DNA of 64,000 nt. Source: CAVQOB01 sp963714325 (GTDB lineage Bacteria; Pseudomonadota; Alphaproteobacteria; Rhizobiales; Hyphomicrobiaceae). Positions 8,671 through 17,000 of this stretch are shown piece after piece. The position numbers and the translations under genes are program-made. The stretch spans positions 62,001 to 126,000 of the forward strand of contig CAVQOB010000008.1 in assembly GCA_963714325.1 (NCBI GenBank), in the 5' to 3' direction. A model generated the notes under the pieces. That model made no database searches. It had not been told where the DNA came from and was given only the letters and a program-made list of their open reading frames with translations. Each line of letters begins with the position of its first letter. Within the stretch, counting starts at the first letter, position 1.

Positions 8671-8713
8671 CCCTCTCCCCGTCCTTCAACGGGGAGAGGG
8701 TTAGGGTGAGGGG
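8671..8713. repeat. REP-like repeat (CCCTCTCC...GGAGAGGG)
   Basis: CCCTCTCCCCGT and ACGGGGAGAGGG form a hairpin, followed by a TTAGGGTGAGGGG tail. Copies recur at 10712, 12925, 13032 and 19980. Confidence 0.9.
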
Positions 8714-8873
8714 CCGCAACGAGCAGTGAGCGGCCGCAACGAGTCACGAGTGCCACCCGCACCACTCGCTACCAATCGCGGCAACTCCGTGGCGCAGTAT
8801 CGAACTGCGCCCCCTCATGGCACAGAATTCGCGTCCGGTCACCGGCCAGCGCAACTTCACCGGCCTGCGCAAC
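8714..8873. other. Intergenic stretch after the REP copy
   Basis: About 160 bases contain short degenerate repeats of GCCGCAAC and GTGAG next to the REP element. No gene or promoter is recognised. Confidence 0.4.
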
Positions 8874-10637
8874 TCAAGCCAACAACGGCCCAACGGTCTC
8901 CATCCCCACCACTGCATCCCCAAGCAGCAACGCCGCAATGCGATCCGTCTCCGCCCCGGCGCCCAGCGCAAACGCATCGCGCGTTTCGATCCTGGTTTCC
9001 AGCACCAGCCGCGACAGCAACAAGCGTCGCGCATCTCCACGCCGCTCATGCGTTGCAATCCCCTCCGACGCCAGCATCGCCGCACTCGCCGCATGATAGA
9101 GCAGGCTCGTCGCCCGCCGTGCATCTGCCTCTTGCGCCCCGTCCCGCGCCACCCCCTGCGCCAACCCGACCGCCTTGCCAGCCACCCGGCGCAACCGCGC
9201 GCAAAAAACCTCAGGCACCCCGCGCAACCCATCGATCCGCGCATTCAATTCAGCCAACAGCGCCGCCTCCGCCCCGTGCTTCCCCACCGCCCGCCGAATC
9301 GCATCGAGCGCGACGATATTCCCCGTCCCCTCCCAGATCGATCCGAGATGCGCGTCCCTGAGCAATCGCGCCGTCACGAATTCTTCGATGTACCCGGCGC
9401 CGCCGCGAAACTCGAGCGCATCGCCGCACACCTTGCGCGCATCCCGCGTCGCCCGGAACTTCAACACCGGCGTCAGAATACGCAACAGCGCCGCCGCATC
9501 CTGGCTCGGACTTGGAGCCCGCTCGGCCCGGTCCAACGCATCCGCCGTCAAAAAACATAGCGACAACGCCTGTTCCAGTGGCACCATCATCTTCAACAGA
9601 TTTCGTCGCGCCAGCGGATGCTCGATTACTCTCTTGCCAAACGCCATCCGCCCATGCGCCACCGCCAACGCATCATGCAGCGCCCGCCGCATCAGCGCCG
9701 TCGACTTAACGCCGTTATTGAGCCGCGACCAGTTGACCATCTCGGCCATCTGCACGAACCCGCGATCGAGCCGCCCGACCGCATAAGCGAGCGCCCCCTC
9801 GAGCTTGATTTCCCCCGACGCCATCGACCGCGTCCCGAGTTTGTCCTTCAGCCGCACGATTCTGTACGCGTTCGGCGTCCCGTCATCCAGAAACCGCGGC
9901 ATCAGAAACAGTCCAACGCCGTGCGTGCCGCTCGCAGCCCCCTCCGGTCGCGCCAACAACATCACCACTGCTGCATCCGCATTCGAGCAAAACCACTTCT
10001 CGCCATACAAGCGGAAGCGATCACCGTCCGCCTTGGCGACCGTCGTCAGCGAACCGACATCCGAACCACCCTCCTTCTCCGTCATGAACTGCGCGCCTTG
10101 CGTCAGCCGCGCCATGTCCGTCGTGATCAATCCCGGCAGATACTTCGCCTTAAGGCCCGCATCGCCGAACCGCGACAACAACATCGCCGCCCCATCGGTG
10201 ACATTGATCGGACAGCCGAGCCCGAACTCCGCCTGATTGAACAGATACGTGAACGCATGCTTCGCCGTTGCCGGATACGTCTGCGGCCATCCCAAAACAC
10301 CCGGCGCATGCGACATCGCGTGAATGCCGAAATCGCCGAACGCCGCCTGCTCCAGTTCGCGATAAGCAGGATGGTACTCGATCGACTGAATGTCCCGCCC
10401 GAAGCGATCCCGCTGATGCAGCACCGGCGGATACCGATCCGCCATCCGCGCCGCCTGATCCAACGGCCCGCCCGCGAGCGCACCAAGCCGATCAAGCCGC
10501 GGTGTCACATGATCTAGCAGATCCCCCGGCAAATACATCGCCAGCAAATCCTGCAACGACCGATCCGCCGCATAAAAATTCATGCCCTCAGTATCGGGCG
10601 CGATGGCGTTCGCGGATGGCTTGGGCGTCAACGACAT
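8874..10637 (-). CDS. AidB-like acyl-CoA dehydrogenase family flavoprotein
   Basis: The protein (588 residues) matches the AidB branch of the acyl-CoA dehydrogenase fold. It has TQGAQFMTEKEGGSDVGS in the flavin-binding loop, GEKWFCSNADAAV, the FLMPRFLDDGTPNAYRI segment and the RLKDKLGTRSMASGE motif. In E. coli AidB belongs to the adaptive response to alkylation damage and binds DNA through a C-terminal domain; the role here is not shown. ATG codons lie at 10640 and 10637. The second is chosen because GAGGAG then sits 7 bases upstream. A longer frame from 10730 runs through a REP copy and is rejected. A cupin gene lies upstream on the same strand. Confidence 0.9.
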   Translation of the reverse strand: MSLTPKPSANAIAPDTEGMNFYAADRSLQDLLAMYLPGDLLDHVTPRLDRLGALAGGPLDQAARMADRYPPVLHQRDRFGRDIQSIEYHPAYRELEQAAFGDFGIHAMSHAPGVLGWPQTYPATAKHAFTYLFNQAEFGLGCPINVTDGAAMLLSRFGDAGLKAKYLPGLITTDMARLTQGAQFMTEKEGGSDVGSLTTVAKADGDRFRLYGEKWFCSNADAAVVMLLARPEGAASGTHGVGLFLMPRFLDDGTPNAYRIVRLKDKLGTRSMASGEIKLEGALAYAVGRLDRGFVQMAEMVNWSRLNNGVKSTALMRRALHDALAVAHGRMAFGKRVIEHPLARRNLLKMMVPLEQALSLCFLTADALDRAERAPSPSQDAAALLRILTPVLKFRATRDARKVCGDALEFRGGAGYIEEFVTARLLRDAHLGSIWEGTGNIVALDAIRRAVGKHGAEAALLAELNARIDGLRGVPEVFCARLRRVAGKAVGLAQGVARDGAQEADARRATSLLYHAASAAMLASEGIATHERRGDARRLLLSRLVLETRIETRDAFALGAGAETDRIAALLLGDAVVGMETVGPLLA

Positions 10638-10711
10638 CATCAGGCTCCTCACAACCTCCCCATCGGACGCCGCCACCCCACATCCGGTCAAGCCAAACAT
10701 CCGCGAACTTT

Positions 10712-10753
10712 CCCTCTCCCCGTTCTTCACGGGGAGAGGGTCAGGTTAAGGGG
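10712..10753. repeat. REP-like repeat copy upstream of the AidB-like gene
   Basis: CCCTCTCCCCGT...ACGGGGAGAGGG with a TCAGGTTAAGGGG tail, same family as 8671-8713. It lies within 75 bp of the AidB-like start codon. Confidence 0.88.
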
Positions 10754-10875
10754 CGGCAACAGACGCGTGAGGAGCAGCTCAGCATGAGAGCGTGAGGGGC
10801 GGCAACGAGTTGTGAGGGACAATCACGAAACTTGACAACTGAAATGCGGCTGCCAGCAAAAAATACAACGCCGCC

Positions 10876-11292
10876 TCACCGCCTCGCCAACACCGCATCC
10901 AGCTCTGGCATCAGCACCAGTCCATCCTGATCATCGCCGGAACCATGCACCACCAGCCAGCGACAGTCAGCGCCGCTCTCGTTCGCCGGCGCATGCGGCA
11001 CATCCGCCGGCACAAAAATCTGGTCGCCCGCTTTCACTAGCGCGCGCTGCTCCAATCGGTCCCCGTAATAGACAAAACACTCCCCATCGAGCAGATACGC
11101 AATCGTCTCGATCCCCTTGTGATAGTGCACTTTCGCCCGCGCCCCGGCCGGCATCGGCAGCACATTCATGCAAATCTGCTTGGCACCAGCCGTCGCCGCC
11201 GAAACGCCCGCACCATACGTGAACCCCTGCCCGCCGACATACGTCTGTCCTGGCCTGATCACCGTCACCCGTGCCGTCGCCGAAACACTCAT
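10876..11292 (-). CDS. Cupin-domain protein
   Basis: The 138-residue protein is a single small beta-barrel cupin. Motif 1 is VHYHKGIETIAYLLDGE (about 55-71), with two His and one Glu metal ligands. Motif 2 is DQIFVPADVPHAPANES (about 89-105), with the last His ligand. Such proteins bind a divalent metal and act as isomerases, dioxygenases or sugar-modifying enzymes; nothing here separates these. Start is ATG at 11292. It lies 40 bp downstream of the lactate-dehydrogenase-like gene on the same strand and may be co-transcribed with it. Confidence 0.88.
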   Translation of the reverse strand: MSVSATARVTVIRPGQTYVGGQGFTYGAGVSAATAGAKQICMNVLPMPAGARAKVHYHKGIETIAYLLDGECFVYYGDRLEQRALVKAGDQIFVPADVPHAPANESGADCRWLVVHGSGDDQDGLVLMPELDAVLARR

Positions 11293-11331
11293 GTCTCACT
11301 CCATCCGTCGCCAACTGACCAACAACCGGCT

Positions 11332-12477
11332 CTACCGGAACCGCAAATTGCCCCGCGACAATTCCGCAACCGAACTGCAACCCATCAGCTTCATACCGCG
11401 CTCAAGCTCCGCGCGCATCAGACCCAGCGCCCGTTCAACACCCGGCTGCCCGGCCGCCGCCAGCGGATAAAGATAAAACCGCCCGCCACCAACCGCCTTG
11501 GCCCCGAGTGACAGCGCCTTCAGCACATGCGTCCCACGCTGCACGCCGCCATCCATGATCACGTCGATCCGATCACCAACCGCATCAACGATTTCGGCCA
11601 GTTGATCGAACGCCGCACGCGATCCGTCTAATTGCCGCCCACCATGATTGGAGAGAATAATGCCATTGCAGCCGATCTCGACCGCACGCCGGGCGTCAGC
11701 CACCGACATCACGCCCTTCAGACAGAACTGGCCATTCCATTCGCGCACCATCGCGGCGACGTCATCCCACGTCATCGAGGGGTCCAGCATTTCGGTGAAA
11801 TATCGCCCGATCGACATCGCCCCGCCGCTCATGTCGACATGCTCATCCAGCTGCGGCATCTTGAATCGCTCGTGCGTGACATAGTTCAAGCCCCACATCG
11901 GCTTGATCGCGAATTGCAGCATGCCCCCGAGCGTCAACTTGAACGGGATCGAAAACCCCGTCCGCAAGTCACGCTCACGATTGCCCCCGGTGATGCTGTC
12001 GACCGTCAGCATCATCACATTAACGCCGGCCGCCTTCGCGCGTTGCATCATCGCGCGGTTCAACCCGCGATCCCGGTGAAAATAAAACTGATACACCTGC
12101 GGCGTGTCGTAGGCCTTGCGCAACTCTTCCAGGCTCACCGTGCCGAGCGACGAAACCCCGAACATCGTCCCGTACTTCGCCGCCGCCGCCGCGACCGCCC
12201 GCTCGCCCTCATGGTGAAACAGCCGTTGCAACGCTGTCGGCGAACAATAGAACGGCATCGCCAGCTTCTGCCCGAGCACCGTTACCGACAGATCAACCGA
12301 CTTCACCCCACGCAGCACATTCGGCACCAGGTCGCAGCGCTCGAAGCTCGCCGAATTCTGCCGATGCGTCGCTTCATCATCCGCAGCACCATCGATATAA
12401 TTGAAAATCGGACTGGGCAACCGCCGCTGCGCCAAACGCCGGAAGTCATGAAAATTGTGACAGTCGTTCAAGCGCAT
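11332..12477 (-). CDS. lldD: FMN-dependent alpha-hydroxy-acid dehydrogenase, L-lactate type
   Basis: The 381-residue protein is an FMN TIM-barrel alpha-hydroxy-acid dehydrogenase. The N-terminal FNYIDGAADDEATHRQN, the ILSNHGGRQLDGS stretch with the catalytic histidine and substrate arginine, the VIMDGGVQRGTHVLKAL phosphate-binding strand and GAKAVGGGRFYLY are all present. This composition fits L-lactate dehydrogenase (quinone), LldD, feeding electrons to the membrane quinone pool; glycolate or mandelate oxidation cannot be excluded. Start is ATG at 12477. A TTG frame starting at 12552 would overlap the alcohol dehydrogenase stop but adds no recognisable sequence. It sits between the cupin and alcohol dehydrogenase genes on the same strand. 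Confidence 0.85.
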   Translation of the reverse strand: MRLNDCHNFHDFRRLAQRRLPSPIFNYIDGAADDEATHRQNSASFERCDLVPNVLRGVKSVDLSVTVLGQKLAMPFYCSPTALQRLFHHEGERAVAAAAAKYGTMFGVSSLGTVSLEELRKAYDTPQVYQFYFHRDRGLNRAMMQRAKAAGVNVMMLTVDSITGGNRERDLRTGFSIPFKLTLGGMLQFAIKPMWGLNYVTHERFKMPQLDEHVDMSGGAMSIGRYFTEMLDPSMTWDDVAAMVREWNGQFCLKGVMSVADARRAVEIGCNGIILSNHGGRQLDGSRAAFDQLAEIVDAVGDRIDVIMDGGVQRGTHVLKALSLGAKAVGGGRFYLYPLAAAGQPGVERALGLMRAELERGMKLMGCSSVAELSRGNLRFR

Positions 12478-12548
12478 TGCAGAATCCCAGGATTGATTGC
12501 GTATTACAAAATCGACTATGCCAAACAGCAACCGCGATACTGCCCCCC

Positions 12549-13694
12549 TCAATACTTAACCACCGGCGCCAGCCCCTTGGCCCCCACCCCCAGAACCCGC
12601 GGAAATTCCTTCACCGCATCGGCGAACGCAATCTCATCCGCAACCAACGCATCGAACCGCGCGTCGCGCAACAGCGCCAGCGCCTTCTCGATTCTCCGCC
12701 GATAGGTCCAACGCGCCCGCCGCGACGGCGACACCTGCCCCACCTGCGACGACACCAGCCTCAACCGCCGCGAATGAAACGCCCCGCCAAGCCCAACCGT
12801 CACAGCCGTCTCGCCGTACCAACTGAGTTCAACAATCGTCCCCTCCATCCCCGCGCACGCAATCGCCACATTCAATCCCGCCTGCGACGCCGACGTGTGA
12901 AACACGATATCCGCATCCCGCATACCCTCTCCCCGTCCTTCAACGGGGAGAGGGTTAGGGTGAGGGGCGGCAACAGACGCGTGAGGGGCAGCATGAGACG
13001 CGTGAGGGGCGGCCGCGGGCGCAAGCGGTGGCCCCTCACCCCGACCCTCTCCCCGCGCGCGGGGAGAGGGAGAAATCACACCCTCAAACCTCCCACCAAA
13101 ACTCTCGACAATCCCCCGCCGGCTTGCATCCACATCAACGACCGTCACATCCGCCCCTGGCAACCCGCACGCCACTGCCGCCACGCACAGCCCAACCACG
13201 CCCGCGCCAATCACGACAATGCGGTCCCCCGGCCCCGCCCCCGCATCCCACAGCGCATTCAGCGCCGTTTCAACGTTGGCCGCCAGCGTCGCCCGCCGCG
13301 GCGGCACGCCCTCGGGGATCGGCACCAACATGCTAACCGGCGCGTCAAAAATGTCCTGATGCGGATGCAGACAAAACACCGCACGCCCGACCAGCTCTTT
13401 CGCACCGACCTCCACCACGCCCGTCGCGCAATAGCCGTATTTCACCGGAAAAGGGAACTGGCCTTCCTGCATCGGCGCGCGCATCCGGGGCCACTCGCTC
13501 TCGGGCACCGCGCCGGTGAACACGAGGCGCTCCGTCCCGCGGCTGATTCCTGAGAACAGCGTGCGAACGCGGGCGTGATCCGTCCGCAGAGGTCCGAGCG
13601 ATTGCGTTCGGAATTCGACCGTTTCGGGCTTCACGGTCCACAGCGCCCGTGCCACATGAACCCTAGCCGTCGACCTGCGGGCTGTCTTATCCAT
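12549..13694 (-). CDS. Zinc-type alcohol dehydrogenase-like protein with a REP-encoded insert
   Basis: This is a medium-chain dehydrogenase/reductase of 381 residues. It has the GroES-like N-terminal half (VRTLFSGISRGTER, VKYGYCATGVVEVG) and a Rossmann fold with IVVIGAGVVGLCVAA followed by DVTVVDVDASRR. Near residues 205-255 an in-frame low-complexity segment rich in Arg, Gly, Ala and Pro interrupts the fold. It is encoded by two REP elements at 12925-13071. Without it the protein would be about 330 residues, a normal length. The usual catalytic zinc ligands are not obvious. Start is ATG at 13694; a frame running upstream to 14294 overlaps mdoH and is rejected. Members of this group often neighbour QueD-like genes in this order. 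Confidence 0.8.
   Translation of the reverse strand: MDKTARRSTARVHVARALWTVKPETVEFRTQSLGPLRTDHARVRTLFSGISRGTERLVFTGAVPESEWPRMRAPMQEGQFPFPVKYGYCATGVVEVGAKELVGRAVFCLHPHQDIFDAPVSMLVPIPEGVPPRRATLAANVETALNALWDAGAGPGDRIVVIGAGVVGLCVAAVACGLPGADVTVVDVDASRRGIVESFGGRFEGVISPSPRARGEGRGEGPPLAPAAAPHASHAAPHASVAAPHPNPLPVEGRGEGMRDADIVFHTSASQAGLNVAIACAGMEGTIVELSWYGETAVTVGLGGAFHSRRLRLVSSQVGQVSPSRRARWTYRRRIEKALALLRDARFDALVADEIAFADAVKEFPRVLGVGAKGLAPVVKY
12925..13071. repeat. Pair of REP elements inside a coding sequence
   Basis: One REP copy at 12925-12967 and an oppositely oriented copy at 13032-13071 enclose about 65 bases of AGACGCGTGAGGGGC-type repeats. The whole block has no stop codon in the dehydrogenase frame and is translated as a low-complexity insert. 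Confidence 0.88.
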
Positions 13695-13718
13695 TTCCGC
13701 ACCTTGCCGTGAACATAA

Positions 13719-13822
13719 GCAGCGTTCCCAAAAGTGGACTTCCGGTTTTTGGGATAAAACGCTGCGACCAAACAAGCAGCGTTCCCAAAAGTGGTCTTTC
13801 CGGTTTTGGGATAAAACGCTGC
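13719..13822. repeat. Tandem palindromic repeats upstream of mdoH
   Basis: Two copies (13719-13765 and 13776-13822) of a 47-base palindrome pair GCAGCGTTCCC with GGGATAAAACGCTGC around AAAAGTGG...CCGGTTTT. They are over 80 percent identical to each other and end about 20 bases before the mdoH start codon. Confidence 0.9.
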
Positions 13823-13841
13823 GACCAAAAAAGAGACCAAC

Positions 13842-15635
13842 ATGACCGAGACCGCGCAACAGACACGCCCCGCCACGCCAACCGTCGGCACGAGCCTTAC
13901 GACACCCGCTGGCCTCCAGGCAATCACCGAGCTCAGCCGCCGCCGCCGCATTGTCATCGCGCTCAACGTCGTCACCTGGCTCGCCATGATGTGGATCGCA
14001 GCCTCCGTTCTCGGCCACGGCGGCTGGTCGCTGACCGACGTCATCATGTTTGTCTGCTTCGCTTTCGGCACCCCCTGGACCGTCCTCGGCTTCTGGAATT
14101 CGGTGATCGGCTTGTGGCTGCTGCACGTCCACAAAGACCCGATTCCCGAAGTCGCGCCCTACGCCGCCGCCGGGAACGTCGAGACACCCATCACGATTCG
14201 GACCGCCATCTTCATGACCGTCCGCAACGAAGACCCCGCTCGCGCCATCCTCCGCTTGAAAACCGTCAAGGCCAGCGTCGACGCCACCGGCCAAGGTTCA
14301 GCCTTCAGCTACTTCGTCCTCTCCGACACCAATGACGACGCCGTCGCCGCAACCGAGCAGGCAGCCTTCGACGCCTGGAAAGCCAGCGACAAAGATGCGG
14401 CCCGCCTGATCTATCGCCGGCGCACCGACAACACCGGCTACAAAGCCGGCAACGTCCGCGACTTCTGCGACCGCTGGGGCCGCGACTACGAACTGATGTT
14501 GCCGCTCGACGCCGACAGCGTCATGTCCGGCGTCGCCATCGTCCGCCTCACGCGCATGATGCAAGCGCATCCGAAAATCGGCATCCTGCAATCGCTCGTC
14601 GTCGGCATGCCCTCATCAAGCGCCTTCGCGCGCATCTTCCAATTCGGCATGCGCCACGGCATGCGCTCCTACACCATGGGCCAGGCCTGGTGGGTCGGCG
14701 ACTGTGGACCCTTCTGGGGCCACAACGCCGTCGTCCGCATCAAACCCTTCATCGAGCAATGCGAGCTGCCGATCCTCCCCGGCGCGCCGCCCCTCGGCGG
14801 CCACGTCCTCTCCCACGACCAGGTCGAAGCCACCTTCATGCGCCGCGCCGGCTACGAAGTCCGCGTCTATCCGATCGAAGAAGGCTCCTGGGAAGAAAAC
14901 CCGCCAACAATGTTGGACTTCGCCAAGCGAGACGTCCGCTGGTGCCAGGGCAACATGCAATACGTGAAACTGCTCGACACGCCCGGCCTCTACGCCATGA
15001 GCCGCTTCCAATTGATCTGGGCGATCCTGATGTTCATCGGCATCCCCGCCTGGACGCTGATGATCGCGCTGCTCCCACTCGCGGCATGGCAGTCGCGCGA
15101 CATCGTCGACTATCCAGTCGTCACCGCGACGCTGCTCTACATCACCTTCTTCGTCATGTACCTGATGCCGAAAATTGCCGGCCTCATCGACGCCGTGCTG
15201 ACCAAAGGTGGCGTCGCCCGCTACGGCGGCCCCGTGCGGTTCGTCGCCAGTGCGGCGATCGAACTCGTCTTCTCGTTCCTGCAGGGCGCCGTCTCGACCA
15301 TCCGCACCACCATCTTCATGATCGGCTTGGCCTTCGGCAAATCCGTCACCTGGGGCGGCCAAAGCCGCGACGCCTATGGCATCTCGTGGAGCACAGCACT
15401 CGAAAATCTCTGGCCGCAAACCCTCTTCGGCATCATCGTCTGCGGATTACTTCTGATGATTGCCCCCGCCGTGTTCTGGTGGAGCCTGCCCCTCACCGCC
15501 GGCTACCTCCTCGCCATTCCCTTCGCCGTCATCACCGCAAGCCCCACCCTCGGCCGCTGGTTCCAACGCTTGGGCCTCGCCGGCATCCCCGAAGATTTCG
15601 AAACACCGAAGGAAGTGAAGGCGGTGTTGGGGTGA
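13842..15635 (+). CDS. mdoH: Osmoregulated periplasmic glucan glucosyltransferase MdoH/OpgH
   Basis: The 597-residue membrane GT2 enzyme polymerises glucose from UDP-glucose into beta-glucan backbones and exports them to the periplasm. Two N-terminal helices (about 38-58 and 66-92) precede the catalytic domain. That domain has FMTVRNEDPAR, the LSDTNDD segment near 165, LPLDADS near 222 as the DxD metal site, and RDVRWCQGN near 362 as the Q/RxxRW-type acceptor motif. A block of helices fills the C-terminal third (about 380-560). It is shorter than E. coli OpgH (847 residues), lacking long terminal extensions. No mdoG gene is adjacent in this window. Tandem palindromes occupy the leader region. 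Confidence 0.92.
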   Translation: MTETAQQTRPATPTVGTSLTTPAGLQAITELSRRRRIVIALNVVTWLAMMWIAASVLGHGGWSLTDVIMFVCFAFGTPWTVLGFWNSVIGLWLLHVHKDPIPEVAPYAAAGNVETPITIRTAIFMTVRNEDPARAILRLKTVKASVDATGQGSAFSYFVLSDTNDDAVAATEQAAFDAWKASDKDAARLIYRRRTDNTGYKAGNVRDFCDRWGRDYELMLPLDADSVMSGVAIVRLTRMMQAHPKIGILQSLVVGMPSSSAFARIFQFGMRHGMRSYTMGQAWWVGDCGPFWGHNAVVRIKPFIEQCELPILPGAPPLGGHVLSHDQVEATFMRRAGYEVRVYPIEEGSWEENPPTMLDFAKRDVRWCQGNMQYVKLLDTPGLYAMSRFQLIWAILMFIGIPAWTLMIALLPLAAWQSRDIVDYPVVTATLLYITFFVMYLMPKIAGLIDAVLTKGGVARYGGPVRFVASAAIELVFSFLQGAVSTIRTTIFMIGLAFGKSVTWGGQSRDAYGISWSTALENLWPQTLFGIIVCGLLLMIAPAVFWWSLPLTAGYLLAIPFAVITASPTLGRWFQRLGLAGIPEDFETPKEVKAVLG

Positions 15636-15645
15636 GTGAAATAAA

Positions 15646-16173
15646 ATGCAATCAAATGAAAGCATCCAATTGCCAGCAGATTACTGGGCACAAATCGTCA
15701 TTCCAGACCGAAATGACTTTGTAAAAAATGTCGCAAGTCATCGACATGCTTTTCACTACGCCGTATCGCTTTTTCACATGGCCGATTGGATCTACGTAAC
15801 GCACCAAGAGACGATTAGCGGCGCCATCTTCAATGAGCCTCACACTCAAATTGAAAACGAAGTAGATCTTGCAAATTTATTGGCAAGACACATCCCCGAG
15901 TTTGCAGTCATCCGACGCACTGCCAACACAGCAAAACACCTCAAGCTCCGGAAGCCGAACACTGATCCAATTGAATTGAACAGCGCAGGTCAACTCAAAT
16001 CGTTGACGAGTGGTTGGCGCAAAGGCCCTTGGACCGATCAACCATATAGAAGCCGAGCCAGTATCGTCGTCATGAGCATCGACGAACGTACCTACGTCGA
16101 ATTCGACAAAGTCGCCGCGAAGGTATTCGACATGTGGAAGGAATTATCAGTTCAACACAATTGGGAATTCTGA
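15646..16173 (+). CDS. Hypothetical protein, low-GC orphan
   Basis: The 175-residue soluble protein begins 10 bases after the mdoH stop and has no close similarity that I recognise. Its codons are clearly richer in A and T than those of its neighbours (many AAA, ATT, TTT and CAA), which suggests recent acquisition. Visible features are an aromatic, histidine-rich segment HRHAFHYAVSLFHMADWIYV near 28-47 and a later IRRTANTAKHLKL near 88-100. A helical HEPN-like or contact-dependent scaffold is conceivable but not shown. It lies at the edge of a repeat-rich accessory stretch. Confidence 0.7.
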   Translation: MQSNESIQLPADYWAQIVIPDRNDFVKNVASHRHAFHYAVSLFHMADWIYVTHQETISGAIFNEPHTQIENEVDLANLLARHIPEFAVIRRTANTAKHLKLRKPNTDPIELNSAGQLKSLTSGWRKGPWTDQPYRSRASIVVMSIDERTYVEFDKVAAKVFDMWKELSVQHNWEF

Positions 16174-16210
16174 TCACACTTGGGCAAAGTGAGCCACCGC
16201 CCCTCCCCTA

Positions 16211-16523
16211 CGTCATCCCGGCGAAGGCCGGGACCCACGGCAAAGTGCCAACAGGCTCATCTGTCCGCGCTCCGATAGAAAGAAACCCCAACACTGGCGG
16301 TTGCCAGAGACAGCCTAAGCCTCCCGCAACCTGGCGTAGGTCCCGGCCTTCGCCGGGATGACGGGTGGAGGAAGCGGAGCGAACCCGCTCGAGCCGGACA
16401 GTCGAGGACTTGTCCCAAGGGGCCGGCGACCTATCACGCCTCTAGCCCCGAACTCATCAATCTCCACTGGATCAAACCCACCGTCCTCAACACACGTCAT
16501 CCCGGCGGAGGCCGGGACCTACG
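16211..16523. repeat. Three copies of a GTCATCCCGGC...GCCGGGAC repeat
   Basis: Copies lie at 16211-16236, 16337-16362 (inverted) and 16495-16523. Each is a short palindrome reading CGTCATCCCGGCGAAGGCCG or its complement. The bases between copies show no convincing gene. A fourth, variant copy is at 16920, and related ones lie near 20052 and 20117. Spacing is irregular, so this is not a CRISPR array. Confidence 0.85.
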
Positions 16524-16529
16524 ACAAGT

Positions 16530-16889
16530 TTAGCGCCCGCGATCACGATCAACGTCTGCAGGTCCGTCAGCAATGTCCCCAGAATGCCGATCATATAAAT
16601 CAATCAACTCCGGATTGAAGGAATAGATCAAGCGGATTTTCCAGGCGCGCTGCCACTCCTTGATCCGCTTCTCACGCGCGATAGCCGCGTCCATCGTCTC
16701 ATGAAATTCATAGTAGACGAGCATTTTCACGCCATGCCGCTTTGTGAACCCTTCAAAGACTTCATTCACGTGATCGGACATGCGGCCATGCAGGTCGCTC
16801 GTCACACCGGTGTAAAGGATCCCGTCGCGTCGGTTGGTTAGAATATAAACACATGGTGCCTTCAGACGGCGATCCCAGGTCGTGGGCAT
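16530..16889 (-). CDS. GIY-YIG domain endonuclease-like protein
   Basis: The 119-residue protein has the GIY-YIG fold signature as CVYILTNRRDGILYTGVTSDL (about 15-35). Arg39 follows in the helix, and a KRHGVKMLVYYE strand with a glutamate follows downstream, matching the single-domain COG2827 group. Such proteins are putative small nucleases of unknown target. Start is ATG at 16889; a GTG at 16898 is possible. It is tightly bracketed by palindromic repeats at 16495 and 16920. This is a common arrangement for the family and hints at mobility. Confidence 0.85.
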   Translation of the reverse strand: MPTTWDRRLKAPCVYILTNRRDGILYTGVTSDLHGRMSDHVNEVFEGFTKRHGVKMLVYYEFHETMDAAIAREKRIKEWQRAWKIRLIYSFNPELIDLYDRHSGDIADGPADVDRDRGR

Positions 16890-16919
16890 GAAACACACTC
16901 TGCGCCAATGAAGTTTGTC

Positions 16920-16970
16920 GTAGGTCCCGGCCGCAGTTTACCCCGGACAGCGATCCGGGGCCGGGATGAC
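16920..16970. repeat. Variant REP copy with two nested palindromes
   Basis: TAGGTCCCGGCC and GGCCGGGATGAC pair across an inner CCCCGGACAGCGATCCGGGG hairpin. It is the right flank of the GIY-YIG gene and directly abuts the toxin remnant. Confidence 0.8.
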
Positions 16971-17000
16971 GAAGATTGAAAGATCAGACTTCGTATCCAG

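Noticed and set aside
13695..14294. Upstream extension of the zinc dehydrogenase frame
   Set aside because: It runs antisense through mdoH and the tandem palindromes; the GroES-like domain starts only after ATG 13694.
16211..16523. Repeats that might suggest a CRISPR array
   Set aside because: Only three copies, in both orientations, with irregular spacing and self-complementary sequence; no cas genes.
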